The notes: generated by a model from the sequence alone, not told the origin. A DNA stretch of 64,000 bases from Mesomycoplasma hyorhinis ATCC 17981 (GCF_000383515.1 NZ_KB911486.1:1-64000); one strand, 5' to 3'; positions 48,767 to 61,203 are shown, counted from the first letter of the stretch. Translations and numbers: made by a program.

Positions 48767-50990
48767 ATGAAACTCAAGAAAATAGCCCTAGCTCTTTTTT
48801 TATCTCCAGCACTAGTTCTTGCTAGTTGTTCTTTTAATACTTCCTTAAATACTTTAAACACCCAAACTCAACCAACAAAAACAGATGCTTCAGCATCAAA
48901 ACAACAAAATCCTGAGCAAAAAACTAATAATAACCAAAATACTAATTCAAAAGAACCAATAATTAAGCAACCTACTTCCGAAGATGATACTAAAAAGCAA
49001 ACTAACAACCAAACTCCAACAACAAAAGAGGAAGCTACAAAAAAAAAAAAAAAAATAAACTAAACAATCCAACTAATCAAGATTCTATTTCAAATGATTC
49101 AACAACTAAAGATAGCGAATCAACAAAAAGAACTGAACCAACTCAAGAAACTAAGCAACAACCACAACCAGAAACTAAAACAGAGCCAGAAAAAGAAAAA
49201 AACAAACAAAATCAAGCAAATACGCAAATAAATGATAATCAAAATAATGATTCAAACAACAATACATCACAAAACAATTCCTTCAAAGTAAATACATCTG
49301 ATAATCAAAAAAACTCTGAAGAAAAACCAGTTGAAAAACTTGTTGAAACAAAGCATTACGAAGGTAATTTTTCAAAAGTTAGTCTTGATCAAATAAATAA
49401 AAACATCACTTTTCCTGAAGAATACAAAAAAATAAAAGCTAATTACGAATCCGGTTTTATAGAACAAGAAAATGACAAAGCATTTTTAGGAAAACAAAAT
49501 GATAAATTATTTGTTTATGATCTAAAAAAATCTGCAAATAAAGAGCAAATCCTTGCAAAATCCTACACAGAACAAGAAAAAGATTCATACTTTAACTTAA
49601 ACAAAGAAATTAATAATGAATTCTATTCTATTTTCCATACACAAGATAATAAAATATGAAACAAAGTAGAAAAAATCGCTTTTGAATCATTACCAAGTGA
49701 AGATACTCGCTTTGAAGATATTTACGAAAGAAATTTAAGAATTTCTATAGGAACTTCAACAATTTTAGACACAGATGGAAACAGTGCACTTTTAGTTACT
49801 AACAAACACGTAACTCGAGCAATGAAACTTCAAGATGTTGATCCCAAACTTGCTTCACTTAATATTAAAAATAAAGAAAATTTAAGATTTTATAACTACA
49901 TATTAAAAGATTTTTTCAAAATTTACTTTAAAAATAAATTCTATACAATATCAAATGATTTATTTATTGCTTGAGAATGAGAAAAATATAAGTACAACAT
50001 TATTTTTAATTCAAATCAAAACAATACAAAAAATACAAAAAATACTAAAAAAACCTTCACCGAAGAAGAAGCCTTAGATTTTGAAATTAATTTATTTAAT
50101 AAATATTTTAAAGTTATAACTAATTTTGATAATAAAAACCAAGATATTTCTTTATATTACTTCAATTACAAGCAATATATCAAAGACTGAGAAGACATTA
50201 TTAAATGAATTTTATCTTTTTACACTGATGAAAATTTACCAACTATTGTTAATGATCAAGATAAGAACACAAATAATCAGCAACAAAAACTAACAACACA
50301 AAGTTGGCTACCTAAATTCTTCGATATGAGTGGATCATTAAATGGCATTATTCAAACTAAAGAAGGAAAAAGAAGTAAAAATTACTTCACAAGCTCACAA
50401 TCAACTAAATCCAATAATGAAAATAATTACAATATTACAAAAACCAAATTAGTATTAAGTGCTAAAGGAAAAGAACAAATCAAAAATGAAATAGAAAATT
50501 TTAACATTTTCAAACATACTGAGATCATATGTCTAAGTTAAATTCAGTAAAAATAGATGATAAAATTTGAAAAGAAAATGAATTTGATGATAGTTTAAAA
50601 ATAGGTTTATTCTGACCTAAAAAAGTTGCGTTTAAAAATGCTTTTAAAGGGATAAAAATTAGTTCAGTACCTATTTTTGGAAAAGATGAAAAATATCTAA
50701 ATGTATTTTATTATGCAAACAATGGACATGGAGCTTCTGGAGCTGGTATTTTTAATCGAGATGGTTCACTTGCATTTATAAACTCTTTTGGCTTTTTATT
50801 TGAAGGTAAAGATCCCCAAACTAATAAACCAATTTCAAATCTTTTTTATCTAGATTCAAACTTAAACACTTTCTTATCAGGAGGAGTTGTTCTTCACACA
50901 GAACGTTATAATTTAGTAGACGAAATATACAAATTTTATTTTAAAAAACAACCAGAGATAAAATTAATAATAAAAAATGAAGAAAAATAA
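48767..50990 (+). pseudogene. DUF31/MIP-like serine protease lipoprotein, frameshifted
   Basis: A paralogue with lipoprotein leader (C21 in VLASCSF) and a long Asn/Gln/Lys/Glu-rich linker. An A17 tract (49039-49055) ends the first frame at 49063; with 18 (or 15) A the frame would join the main body. The body (frame from 49054) has the histidine motif LLVTNKHVTRA at about 49790-49820 and stops at 50541. A second shift at a TTTT run (50506-50509; one missing T would restore it) moves the last 150 residues to a third frame (ATG 50529 to 50990), which holds the serine motif GHGASGAGIF. The A17 tract looks switchable; the second shift separates histidine from serine, so the enzyme is inactive here unless the shift is a sequencing error. 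Confidence 0.8.
49039..49055 (+). repeat. A17 homopolymer inside the DUF31 gene
   Basis: Seventeen A lie within the Lys-rich part of the linker. The upstream frame hits TAA 6 bases beyond. One added A joins it to the body frame. Such runs are typical mutable sites in mycoplasma surface genes. Confidence 0.95.
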
Positions 50991-50998
50991 AGGAAATT

Positions 50999-51925
50999 AT
51001 GTCAAATAAATCAATATACTTGTTTGTTTTAGACCTAGATGGGACTGTATTGTCTAATTCAGCAACTGGAGAAATTCACGAAGAAACTGAAAGAGAAATC
51101 AAAAGAGCAACAGCATTAGGACACAAAGTGTGCATTATCACAGGTAGACCTTGAAGATCAACTAAAAAAATTTATGATCAATTAGGTTTGGATACTATTG
51201 TTGGAAATTTTAATGGAGCTTATGTTCATAATCCAAAAAACTATAATTTTATTCCTGAAATCAAATATTTAAATCTTAATGAAATGCTTTATATTCTAGG
51301 TGATAAAAAATTAAGATCAGAAATAACTAATTTAGCAATTGAAGGTCCAGGATGAGCTAAAATTCAAAAAAGAGATGAAAATCTTGAAAAAGTTTTTGGA
51401 TTTAATGAAATTCCTAACTTAAAAGCTGGAATTGATCTTAAAAAAATTCCTCTTAAACCAACAGGTGTAATTTTAGATACTAAATTAACTACAAATGTTG
51501 CAGAACTTAAATCATATCTAGAAAGAAAATATGGAGATTTAGGTGAATTTTCCGCTTGATCAAAAGGTGAAGGTCAATCTTATGTTTTTGATATAACATC
51601 AGTTGGAGTTAATAAATCAAAAGTTGTTTCTATGCTAACACGTTATTACAATATTGAACTAGATAATGTTGTTTCAATTGGCGATGGATTTAACGACCTT
51701 GGGATGTTTGAAATAGCAACAGTTTCTGTGGCAATGAAAAACTCAGATCAGGATTTAAAAAGAAAAGCAACTGTTGTGCTTAAAAAAACCAACAAAGAAG
51801 GTGGAGTTGGTTATTATATTAAAAAGTTTTTAAAAAATCCTGAAAAAGAAATTGAAAAATCAAAGAAAATGAAGTCTTTAAAGTCTTCTTTAGCTTTAGA
51901 TATTGAAGCTATTGGAGGACAATAA
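50999..51925 (+). CDS. Cof-type HAD phosphatase
   Basis: A 308-residue HAD-superfamily phosphatase of the Cof/YidA type. It has motif I FVLDLDGTVLS at residues 9-19, motif II IITGRPW near 46, and motifs III/IV with the lysine region NKSK near 204 and SIGDGFNDLGMF near 222. The cap domain lies between. Substrates of such proteins are sugar phosphates or flavin-like compounds and cannot be told from the sequence. The C-terminal 30 residues are Lys-rich. AAAGGAAATT precedes the start. Confidence 0.9.
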
Positions 51926-51926
51926 T

Positions 51927-53021
51927 ATGGAACTGCCACAAAAAATTGCCGTCTTTGGAGGTACATTTAATCCTATTCATAAAGGACATATTAAAATCGC
52001 TAAGCTTGCTATTAAAAAGCTTGGTTTAGATTCTTTATACTTTGTACCAAATTACCAAAATCCTTTCAAAAACAAGCAACAATCCTACGTTAGCGGTGAA
52101 CATCGGTACAATATGATTAAATTAGTATTACCTGAAAAAGCCAAAGTTTGTGAATTTGAAATTAACAAAAAGGGTATTAGCTACACAATTGATACAATCA
52201 AATTTTTCAAACACAGATTTAAAAATGCACAACTTTACTTCATAATAGGCTCTGATAATTTAGAAAAACTTCACAAATGAAAAGACATTGATTTAATTTG
52301 TCAACTTAGTCAAATAATTGTTTTTAAAAGAGATAAAAAAATAAATAAGAAAAATCTTAAAAAATATAACGCAGTCTTATTTGATAACAAAATATACGAT
52401 TTTTCTTCAACTAATATTCGTCATTCTGATTTTAGTGGATTGTTTCCTGCTGTACACAAATACATTTCTTCTAACTTTTTATATATAGAAGATTTATTAA
52501 AATTTCATATCAATAATGGAGAACGTTTAAAACATTGTTATGCTACAGCACAATTAGCAGCTGAATATGCAAAACAACTTAAAAAAGATGCCAAAATAGC
52601 TTATTATGGTGGATTATTACATGATATTACTAAAACATGATCTAAAGAAAAACATAGAGAGTTTTTAGCACAATGTGATGTAGACCAATCTAAGGTCCCT
52701 GATTACAAACTCCACCAACTTAGTGCTTATTTTTGGTTAACTAAAAAATATAAAATAGCAAAAAAAACTATTGCTAACTCAATTGCGTCTCATACATCTT
52801 TAGCTTATGATATGGATGATTATGCCAAAATCGTTTATATGGCCGACAAATTAGCAAGAGGTAGAAAATATCCTGGGGTGCAAAAACTTAGAGAACTAGC
52901 AAAAAAAGACTTTTATCAAGGATTTAAATCCGTTTTAGAAGCTAATTTAAAGTTATTACAATCTGAAGGAAAAATTGATGAAGAACAACAACAAATCTAC
53001 AAATTCTGAATCAATAGTTAA
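51927..53021 (+). CDS. nadD: NadD nicotinate-nucleotide adenylyltransferase fused to a YqeK-like HD domain
   Basis: A 364-residue fusion. Residues 1-190 are NadD: GGTFNPIHKGHI (nucleotide binding) at 11-22, FIIGSDNL near 109 and FSSTNIRHS near 157. Residues 195-364 form an HD hydrolase domain like YqeK, with HCYATAQLA near 201, the HD pair in GLLHDITK near 229 and MADKLARGRKYPG near 305. YqeK hydrolyses Ap4A in Bacilli, where it is a separate gene next to nadD. NadD makes deamido-NAD and complements PncB at 1455. ATG 51927 is chosen for its GGAGG site; the stop is after a UGA-Trp at 53021. Confidence 0.9.
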
Positions 53022-53658
53022 TATTGCTATTTTATTTGCAGATGAATTAGAATTTGTAGATTTAAAACAATTTAGCTTCATAAATCAAGCAAACAAAGTT
53101 ACAACACCTTATGGAATTGGTTATATTTTTAACTACAAACAATATAAAATTCATTACTTCCAAGTAGCAATTGGTTTAATTAATGCAGCTGCAGCCTGTC
53201 AATATTTAATTGATAAATACAAAATTACTCAAGTGTATAATTACGGCGCAGTTGGAAGTAATGATATTTATTTAGACTTAGGTTCAATTCTTTATCCAGA
53301 TAAAATTTATCTTTGTGATGCACAAACTCCTTGATATGATTTTGGACAAACTCCTAAAGAAAAAAAGTTTTACACAAATGATTTTGATTTTACTAATAAA
53401 AACATCAACTTAGGTTCTTCAAATGCTTTTATTTATGATTTAGATAGATTAAATTTTATTAAAAAACACATCAATGTAAGTATTTTTGATATGGAAGCTT
53501 TTGCGCTTGCTCATGTTTGTTTTAAAAACAAAATTAGTTTCAAAACTCTAAAATATGTTTCTGATTTTATAGCTAAAAATTTATCTTATGAACTAGTAAA
53601 TAACAACATCAAAAATGGTGCAAAACAAGCACTTAATCAAATCTTTAATTTACTATAA
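52978..53658 (+). CDS. mtnN: 5'-methylthioadenosine/S-adenosylhomocysteine nucleosidase
   Basis: A 226-residue enzyme that splits adenine from MTA and SAH, relieving methylase inhibition. Typical features: VNIAILFADELEF at the start, FQVAIGLINAAAACQYL near 60, YNYGAVGSN near 84 and the catalytic region VSIFDMEAFALAHVC near 165 followed by KYVSDFIAKN. ATG 52978 has an AAGGA site and overlaps the nadD fusion gene by 44 bases in another frame. Confidence 0.9.
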
Positions 53659-53663
53659 AAAAT

Positions 53664-53700
53664 AACAAAAAAATACACTTGCAAGTGTTTTTTTTTGTTA
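53664..53700. terminator. Bidirectional terminator after mtnN
   Basis: ACACTT (53675-53680) pairs with AAGTGT (53683-53688) around GC, flanked by A-rich and T-rich arms that extend the stem. It ends in T runs in both directions and lies between two converging genes. Confidence 0.85.
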
Positions 53701-55173
53701 TTTTAAATCATCTTCAATTATCTTTTTAACTTGGTCTATTTTTGCTCTTTTTTCTTCAAAAGAAAGGTTTTGCGCTTTGAAATCCTGTGTCATTTTAATA
53801 AAAGCAGGATGATAACCAATACCTAAAGGTTTTTCAAAAACTTTATTTAATCTAATTCAACTATCTCTTAATCTTGTATAAACAATTTTATTTGGATTAT
53901 TTTTGTAGTTTTTGAGTAAATATAAATGAGTAATTAAAACAATAATACCTGTGCTGTTTATAACTTTTTTAAATGTTCTATTTCAGTTAACAGGAATATA
54001 GAAAATACCAATAACTACCAAACAAAATGAAGGAGCAAAAGTTGAAACTTCAAGTTTACCAATTAATTTAATAGCATCTTCGCTAGGGAATTTTGGTACT
54101 TGAATAAATGCATTAATAAACAAAGGAGTAAAGATAAATAAGATTCTAATTAGTAAGTTAATAAATGTAAATATCGAATTCCAAATATAATAAGCAACTA
54201 ATTTGCTATGATCACCTTTGTTTTTGATGGTGTTAATATAAATTCCTAATAGAATAACAAGCAGAATTATAGATAAAATGGAAATATAAATAACATAATT
54301 TTCTACTCTATAGTTTTGAAATCCACCCATAATTGTTCAAAATAAAAACCAAAACAATGAAACAAATAAGATAGCTAAAGTTTTGTAAATTGATCTTGAC
54401 AAAAATGACATTTTATCTCAAAGGTTGTCACCACTATCTTGTTTTGTTGAAGGATTTTTTTCAGATTTTTCTAAATTAGCAATAATATCACTATTTAAAA
54501 TTTTAAAGTTTGAACTTCAAGCTACTAATTTTTCTTTATAGTCTTTTTTAGAATCAACGTCTTCTAGATGTTCGATAGAATTGATTTTAGACATTTCTGA
54601 TAAAAATTCTTGCTCTTCTTTTGATAAATTAATATCGTTTTGAATTTCTGTTTTTTTCTTTTTAGTTTTTGAAAATATTTTAGCTAATCAATTTTCTTTT
54701 TTAGCTTCTGCTTTTGCTTCTTTTTCTGAAGTTGGATGATTTTCAAATTCTAAATGAGTATGTGTTTGTGGAAAGGAATTATGGGTATGAGTTGGTTGAG
54801 ACTCGTTGTGTTTTTGCTCATGTGCATCTAAGGTTTTTTGATGTTCATCTCATTCAATTTCTTTTGTTATTTGAGCTTCTAATTCATTATTGAATCATTT
54901 TTCTCTTTCTTCATCAGAAATTTGGGGTATGTTATTTGGTTGTTCAATTAAAATATCTTCATCTTGTTGTTCTGTGTAATCTTCTTTTTCATCATTTTCT
55001 AATAAAAAATCAAGATTTTGTCTGTATAAATCATTAGTTGGTCTTTGTTGATAATCTTGAGAGTCATCATCGAGCTTGATATCATCGAAGTTTTCTTTTA
55101 CTGGAGTTGATTCATCTTTTAATTGTTCATCATCTCGCGAGTTTTTCTTTTTATTTATAAATTTAAATTTCAT
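53698..55173 (-). CDS. Membrane protein with a long acidic cytoplasmic start
   Basis: A 491-residue protein. Residues 1-270 are hydrophilic: a basic start (MKFKFINKKKNS), then an Asp/Glu/Gln-rich stretch, His-containing motifs (THTHNSFPQTHTHLE near 140) and a KKENWLAKIFSKTKKKK stretch near 172. Four hydrophobic segments follow at about 264-283, 292-315, 330-362 and 385-402. The C-terminal 80 residues are soluble and conserved-looking (HPAFIKMTQDF). I think it belongs to a mollicute-specific membrane family (MSC_0882-like), but this is from memory. The function is unknown. Confidence 0.65.
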
Positions 55174-55220
55174 ATCTTTTAATTTTATATTATTTTTTGC
55201 AAAATAAAATTATTTAATTA

Positions 55221-58200
55221 CTAATGATTATCATCATGACCATTTCTAATTTGATGGATTATTCTATCTTTAATTCTTGGATATACATGACGCTCAAAAC
55301 GATCTGCAGAACCTGATCAATACACCATAGGAACTAAATCATCTTTTAGATAATTGGTGTTATTTCTTCAACTTTTAAATAATCAACCACCTGTTGGTGT
55401 ATATTTTCCATAAAATGCTTTAATTAAATTTTTAATATCATTATCATGTGAAGACGTTAGATATTTATAAACTTCAGCTATACCTGTTTTTGCATTTAAA
55501 TCTTCTTTTCAAAATCCATTTACTTGCACAATTGAAGATGCATCTCTAAACAATTCTTCTCAAACAGTTAATAATAAAATAGCTGTTAGTCGGTAAATCA
55601 TTCTACCTTCTGGATAACGTCGGTAGTTATCTTTTCTAATTTGCTGTCCAACGTGTCTGAGTTTGAAATCATCATAAATATATTTAACAAATATTCCAAT
55701 TTTATTAAGATTTATTTTTGTTCCGCTACCAAAATCTCCTGGAGGTAATTGACCTGTTCAAGAAATAGCTTGGTGTTTTGGATTTAAAGTATTAAAGTGA
55801 TTTAAAATTGGCGAAATATTTTCTTTTTTAGTGTTATTTTGATTGTTTCAATCAGAAGCTGTTATAAAAATTAAATCTAAGAAATTAACTAATGTTTGAA
55901 TTTTAATTTTTGGGTTTTTAGGATCTGGATGGTGCGGATTTTCAATTGCATCAATTAAAGAGAATATTTTTTCTGTGCTTAAGAAGTTTTTATCAGCAAA
56001 AATTGAAGATAATATTGAAGAAATTTTAGAAATACTAATTTCTTGATTATTTTTTGAAAATTCAACAACTAATTTATCAATTATTGAACTAACTAGTTTG
56101 ATATCTCTTGCTGCATGAGCTATATTTTTAACAAAATCTTTGATTTTTTGTTTATCTTCGCTTCTTGTTAATTGAGTAAGTTTTAATTGATCTTTTATAA
56201 GATTTACAAAAACATTTCCAACTTGATCATAATCTGAAATTTTAGCTAATAAATCATATAAATAGTCTTTAAAAAGTTGCTTATGTTTTCTTATAAGTAT
56301 AGGAATTAATTCTTGAACAGATTTTAAAGAAGAAATTTCTTGATTAGTTAAATTCATTGATCTTACTAATGAATCAACAAATTTGGCTGTTCTATCTCAA
56401 GAAATAATATCTTTAATTATTGGTCTAATTTGAGTCTGAGATAGTGTATTTTTTGTATATTTGTTTTTATCTAAGAAACTTAAATCTAGTTTTGCAATTT
56501 GTTGATCTACAAACTCAGATTTTAGTAATTTGTTAACTAAAGAAACTAAATTATTTTTCTGCTGAGTTGAACTTGTTTGATTAATAATTAATAAAAGTTC
56601 CTTCAAGAAATGAAGCATTTCTTGTGAAGTAAAACTAATTTTTGCATCTGGTTTATTAGAAAGTTTTGTGATTACTAAATCAAAAATTTTATCTAAAACA
56701 ATATCAAAAGAACTTTTGTTAGAAAGAGCAGAATTAACATCTATAAATTTATGTTTTCCAGAAATTAATTCTTTAATAGTATAAATTAAAAAATCTGTTT
56801 CTGTTGGGCTAATTTGAACTTTTAGTTCTACTTCAAAGACTTTTCTAAATAGATTTCTAACTTCATTTGTATCAATATTTTCTTCAATTAATTGTTTTAC
56901 TATCTTTTTTAGATCTTCTTTTTTGTTGGTTAAAAACTTCACAAATAAAGAAGAAAATGATTGGCCAGTTGGATGATCTGCTTCATTTTGTAAATCTTGT
57001 TTGTTATTTTTAAGGTAATCAAAAACTAATTTAATAACATCATTTATTCTATTAGAATCAATTAATTTATCAACTAAAGTATAAAGTTCTTTACTTAATA
57101 ATGAATTATATTTTTGCGAAAAACTAGAAATTGATTGTTTAAGTTGGTTTTTGGCAATATCGCTTTTTAATAATTTTCTAACTACACTTGCTAATTTTTC
57201 ATAATTACTAGATTTGAACTCATTATTGTCAACAATTTGTGCAAAATCAAGAATTAAATTAATAATATCTGAGGTTTTAAAATCTACTTTAAAATCTTTT
57301 TTATTATCTAAATAAGCAATTAAAAACTTATGAATTTCATCTAAAATTAAATTTACAGTTTTTAACGGTCTGTAGCTACTATCATTTTTATGGACTTCAT
57401 TATCAACATCTTTTTGTAGTAAAGCTCTAATTACATCTAGTATTGTTTGAACATTATCATCACTAAAATCAATACCTAAAGATTTAAAGTTTTTGTGAAT
57501 AATTGAATTAATTAGTGAATGAATATAAGGTTGTTTAATATTTTCTAAAGTAAACTCTTTGAATGCTTTTTTAATTTCATCTTTTTTAGTTGTTAAAAAT
57601 TGTTTTAGTAAGTTAGTTATACTAAAATTATTGTCATCCACATTAAATGTGGAAGCATATTTTATAAATAAATCTACAAAACTTTTAAAAGAAGCTGATG
57701 AAATAACTGTATCGTAAAGATTATTAAAAATACCTTGTGATTCTTCTACTGTTTTTCCTTCAACATGAAAGTTAATATATTTAAAAATTAACTTTTTAAC
57801 TAAATCAGATCTTAAAACTTCATTACCTAAACTAAAAAGTTTGTCAATGGTCAAATCAGGATTGTGAGAATCTTTTGATATAAAGCTAATTTCTCTTAAT
57901 AAATTAACAACATTTTCTTCGGGGAATAATTTTGAAATTGAAAAATACTTGTCAAAATTGTCGAAGTTTTTTTCATTACTTTTTAAATATGTAATAATTG
58001 CAGTTCAAAATTGATCAAGAGTTGATTGAATTACTGAAGGAATTTTTTTGTTTTCGTGTGGAAAACGTTTAAGTAAAGCTTCAAATAAAGCAATTAAAGT
58101 ACGTTGTGAACTATCACTTAAAGTTATGTATTCATTAGATGAAATTATCTTTTTTAAAATTGAGCTAAATTTTTGATTTTGAATATTTTCATTAATAAAA

Positions 58201-60737
58201 TTATAAATAATTCTTTCAATGAACTCTCTTCTTCTTTTGATTCAAGTTCCTAAAAATTGCTTAGCAGTAGTTAAATTATCATAATCTTTTTTATGATTAA
58301 TAAAAAAGTCATCTAAAATTAATTCAACAGTATCTTGGATACTATTATTTTTAGATAAATAGGACAAAGAAAGCGAAATTAGTTCTTTTAGATTTTCATC
58401 TTTGATATCTGCAAAATTATAAATAGCTTTTTTTGTTTGATCATTTGTTAGAAAATCATAAAGTGGTAAAAGAGCTTCTTTTATTATATTTAATTGTGAA
58501 ACATTTATGTTTAAATTATGTAAATCATTTAATAAAGTTGTAAAAGTTTCTTCAGTTACTAAAGAACTTGCAACTTTTTTTGATCTTTCAATAATTTTGT
58601 CTATAACTTTAAAGTTATATAGTTCTTCTTTTGTTGCTGAATTAAGTACAGAAATTATTTCTGAAGTAAATTTTTCTTGAACTACTGAAAATAATTTAGT
58701 ATTAAGAATTTGATCACTAAACTGGTGAACTGTTGAAACAATTTGTTCTAATGTACTTTGGTCAATTTCAACATTTAATGCTACAGAAATTCACTTAATA
58801 ATTGATGAAATAACTACATCATTTTTTAACATTTCTCCAGAAAAATTTACAAAAAATTGTTTAAGTTTTTTAATATTTTCTTCTTTGGATAAAAAAATTT
58901 GAAAAATATCAGAAAGTTGATTAATTTTTAAATATTCATCTTTGTGATCTATAAGTTCGTCCACTATTTGCTTAAAGAATTCATAAAAAGACTGAAAGCC
59001 AAGAATAGCGTTGACAGTTTTAGTATCCAATTGACTTTGTAAATTAAATTTCGAAAAAACAAAGTTAATAATATGTTTGTTAATAAATAATAAATCCAAA
59101 ACTACTGACTTAAATTGTTCTTTATTTTCAGTTATTAATTTTGAATTTAAAATAGATTGCAAAAAAGCAATTAAATCTTTGTCATTTAATCCTTTATTTT
59201 TTACGTAATTTATCAAACTTTCAAAAGTTTGTTTTTCATTAGCTTGCAAAACGTAAGATTCAAAAGAAGCTATGAAATTTGAAACTAATTTAGTTGATAA
59301 TACTTCTTGTAAAAAACTTGGAAAATTTTTATCCTTAAAGAAACTTTTAATATTTTCTTTAATTTCAGAATTTAAATCTGAACCATCTACTACTTTATTA
59401 AGAACTGATGTATTAGTAACTAAATAAGCATATAAAATTGATTTTCAAGCTTGTGTTGCTGTTTTATTCGCTTTAAAAAATTCAATTTCTGAAAGCTTAT
59501 TTAATTCTGTAGCTTGCTTTGTTCAATTATTTATGGTTTTGTTTCTAACTAGCTTTTTAATTATTTGTTCATTGGTTAATTTAAAGTCGATTTGTTGTTT
59601 GTATGAATTATTATCTTGTGTTAAATAATTTTCATTTCAATATGGAATTAAACTAAAAAGTTGGCTTTTTTGGTTTTGTTTTAAAGATAACTTAAGAAAA
59701 ATTTCTTGCGCCATCTTTTTATAACCAAATGTAGAGGGATGGATATCTAAATCATTTTTTAATCACTCTTTTTTATTAGCTTCTCAAAGTTGTTTATCAT
59801 AAACATTTATGTAATTAACTTTTGTTTGAGCAGCAACTTCTTTAATTGTTTCGTTTAATTTTTTAATTATTTGAATGATGTAATCTTTATCTAGATTTAA
59901 GCTATTTTCCAACATAGAACTAAATAAAGAAGCAACTGTAGTTAAATTTTCAGAATAACCGATTAAATTTATATTAGTCTTAGGATTGATTTTTTTAATT
60001 AATAATATTAATTTAGCTAAGTTTTTACGAACTTGTTCTAATTTATCATTTTGTGATTGTTTAAATTGATTAATTAGTTGTTGTTTTAATAGAGTGTGTT
60101 TTTCGTTATTAATTTGACTTAAAAGTTCATAATCTAAAGAAAGAATTAAATCATTAGCTCCTAAAGACAAAGTAATCAAATTAGAATCTTTTACTTTTTG
60201 AATTAATTTAGGATAACTTGTGCTTTCAAAATCATTGAAGACACTTTTTATTACATCTGCGAAATGATTATTAGTTTGTTTGTCAAGTTCTAAAGTAAAT
60301 TTGAGAATTTCTTTGTTTTGATTTGCTTCATTTTTTCTACTTGGTTCTAAAAGATAAAGTCAATTTCTAATAGTACTTCCTGAAAGGGCTAAGTTATCAA
60401 AAGAAACTAAAGCATCTTTTTTAACCATTTGAATGTAGTTAGCTAAATATGCTGGATAAGAAAGCCCTCTTACATGATTATCTTTGAAATTTCCTCTTAT
60501 ATCATTTCCTGATTCAAGATTAAAACCAGCAGTTATTGAATCACCAATTGCTAAATAGTTTACTTTATCTATTAATTGGTTCTGATTTTTAGAAACGCTA
60601 TTGTTAAGATTGGTTTTTGTAGCTTCTTTTTTAGCAAGTGTAGGGGCTGAATAAATTGCTATCGAGGTTATTGTAACTCCAGTTGCAGCAGCTAATGAAC
60701 CAGCTAAAATTTTGAGTTTTATCGCTTTCCTTAACAT
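55221..60737 (-). CDS. Giant secreted SGNH/GDSL hydrolase with a helical repeat tail
   Basis: An 1838-residue protein in one frame (many UGA-Trp). A signal peptide covers 1-35 with no lipobox cysteine, so it is secreted or held by its N-terminal helix. The SGNH domain spans about 55-345: block I AIGDSITAG (S67), a glycine block in ALSGSTIRNW near 118, block III SLGAND (N195) and a block V-like DLDIHPSTFGY (H333). Residues 345-1838 are predicted helical with many loosely similar segments of the form D(L/I)ILxFxxIVD, (L/V)xKLLKS and ITKLSNKP; no known domain is recognised. GDSL enzymes hydrolyse esters, often of lipids, so host lipid use is possible. An AAAGGAGAAA site precedes the ATG. Confidence 0.85.
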
Positions 60738-61037
60738 TTTTTCTCCTTTACTTGGAATACTACTTTAAATAAAAAACAAAAAAATAAATTACTTTATTTT
60801 TTAAAATTTATTTTCATTGTATTATCTTTCTTTGTTTATAAAAAAGTATTTAAAGTGTCATTAATTCACTAATTATTAATGTTTAATTATTAGTTATTGA
60901 ATTAACTAGTATTGAAATAAGTAAGAATATTATAACACTTTGTGGATTTTTTCTTCTTTTTCTATATATTGTAGATGCTCCAAAGAGTAAAATTAGGTCA
61001 TTTTTAAGAACGTAAATTGAAAAATCCAAAAAATTTT
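60738..61037. other. Intergenic region upstream of the hydrolase gene
   Basis: It lies between divergent transcription units. The promoter of the hydrolase on the minus strand should be here; AT-rich boxes are many and none stands out. No coding sequence is seen. Confidence 0.4.
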
Positions 61038-61065
61038 TTGCAATTTTATTTTTTCGTTATATAAT
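61038..61065 (+). promoter_or_regulatory. Promoter upstream of rsmE
   Basis: TTGCAA (61038-61043), 16 bases, then TATAAT (61060-61065). It is the best promoter in the 500-base gap, and it would give a leader of about 170 bases before rsmE. Confidence 0.6.
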
Positions 61066-61071
61066 ATTCAA

Positions 61072-61203
61072 GATTTCATTTAGATAAAAATGAGATTAAA
61101 TAAATATATTTTATTTTAATATATAAATTTAATATTGATAAGAAATTATCCTTTCACATAATAATTAAAAAAACTGGTGCGCTGGTTTTTTTTTTTTTTT
61201 TTT
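61072..61203 (+). ncRNA. Candidate leader RNA or short RNA ending in a terminator-like hairpin
   Basis: From the promoter at 61038 the transcript would run about 105 bases to a weak stem: AAAACTGG (61170-61177) against CTGGTTTT (61182-61189) around TGCG, with two G-U pairs, followed by a T18 run (61186-61203). This could stop transcription and yield a short RNA, or act as an attenuator of rsmE whose T tract length changes read-through. An 8-codon open frame (ATG at about 61090) lies inside. This is an inference from local structure only. Confidence 0.35.
61186..61203 (+). repeat. T18 homopolymer in the rsmE leader
   Basis: Eighteen T, 39 bases before the rsmE start. Long T runs of this type are unstable in length. 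Confidence 0.95.

Noticed and set aside
55221-60737. Several separate short genes on the minus strand
   Set aside because: The pieces share one frame with only UGA between them and form one SGNH hydrolase.
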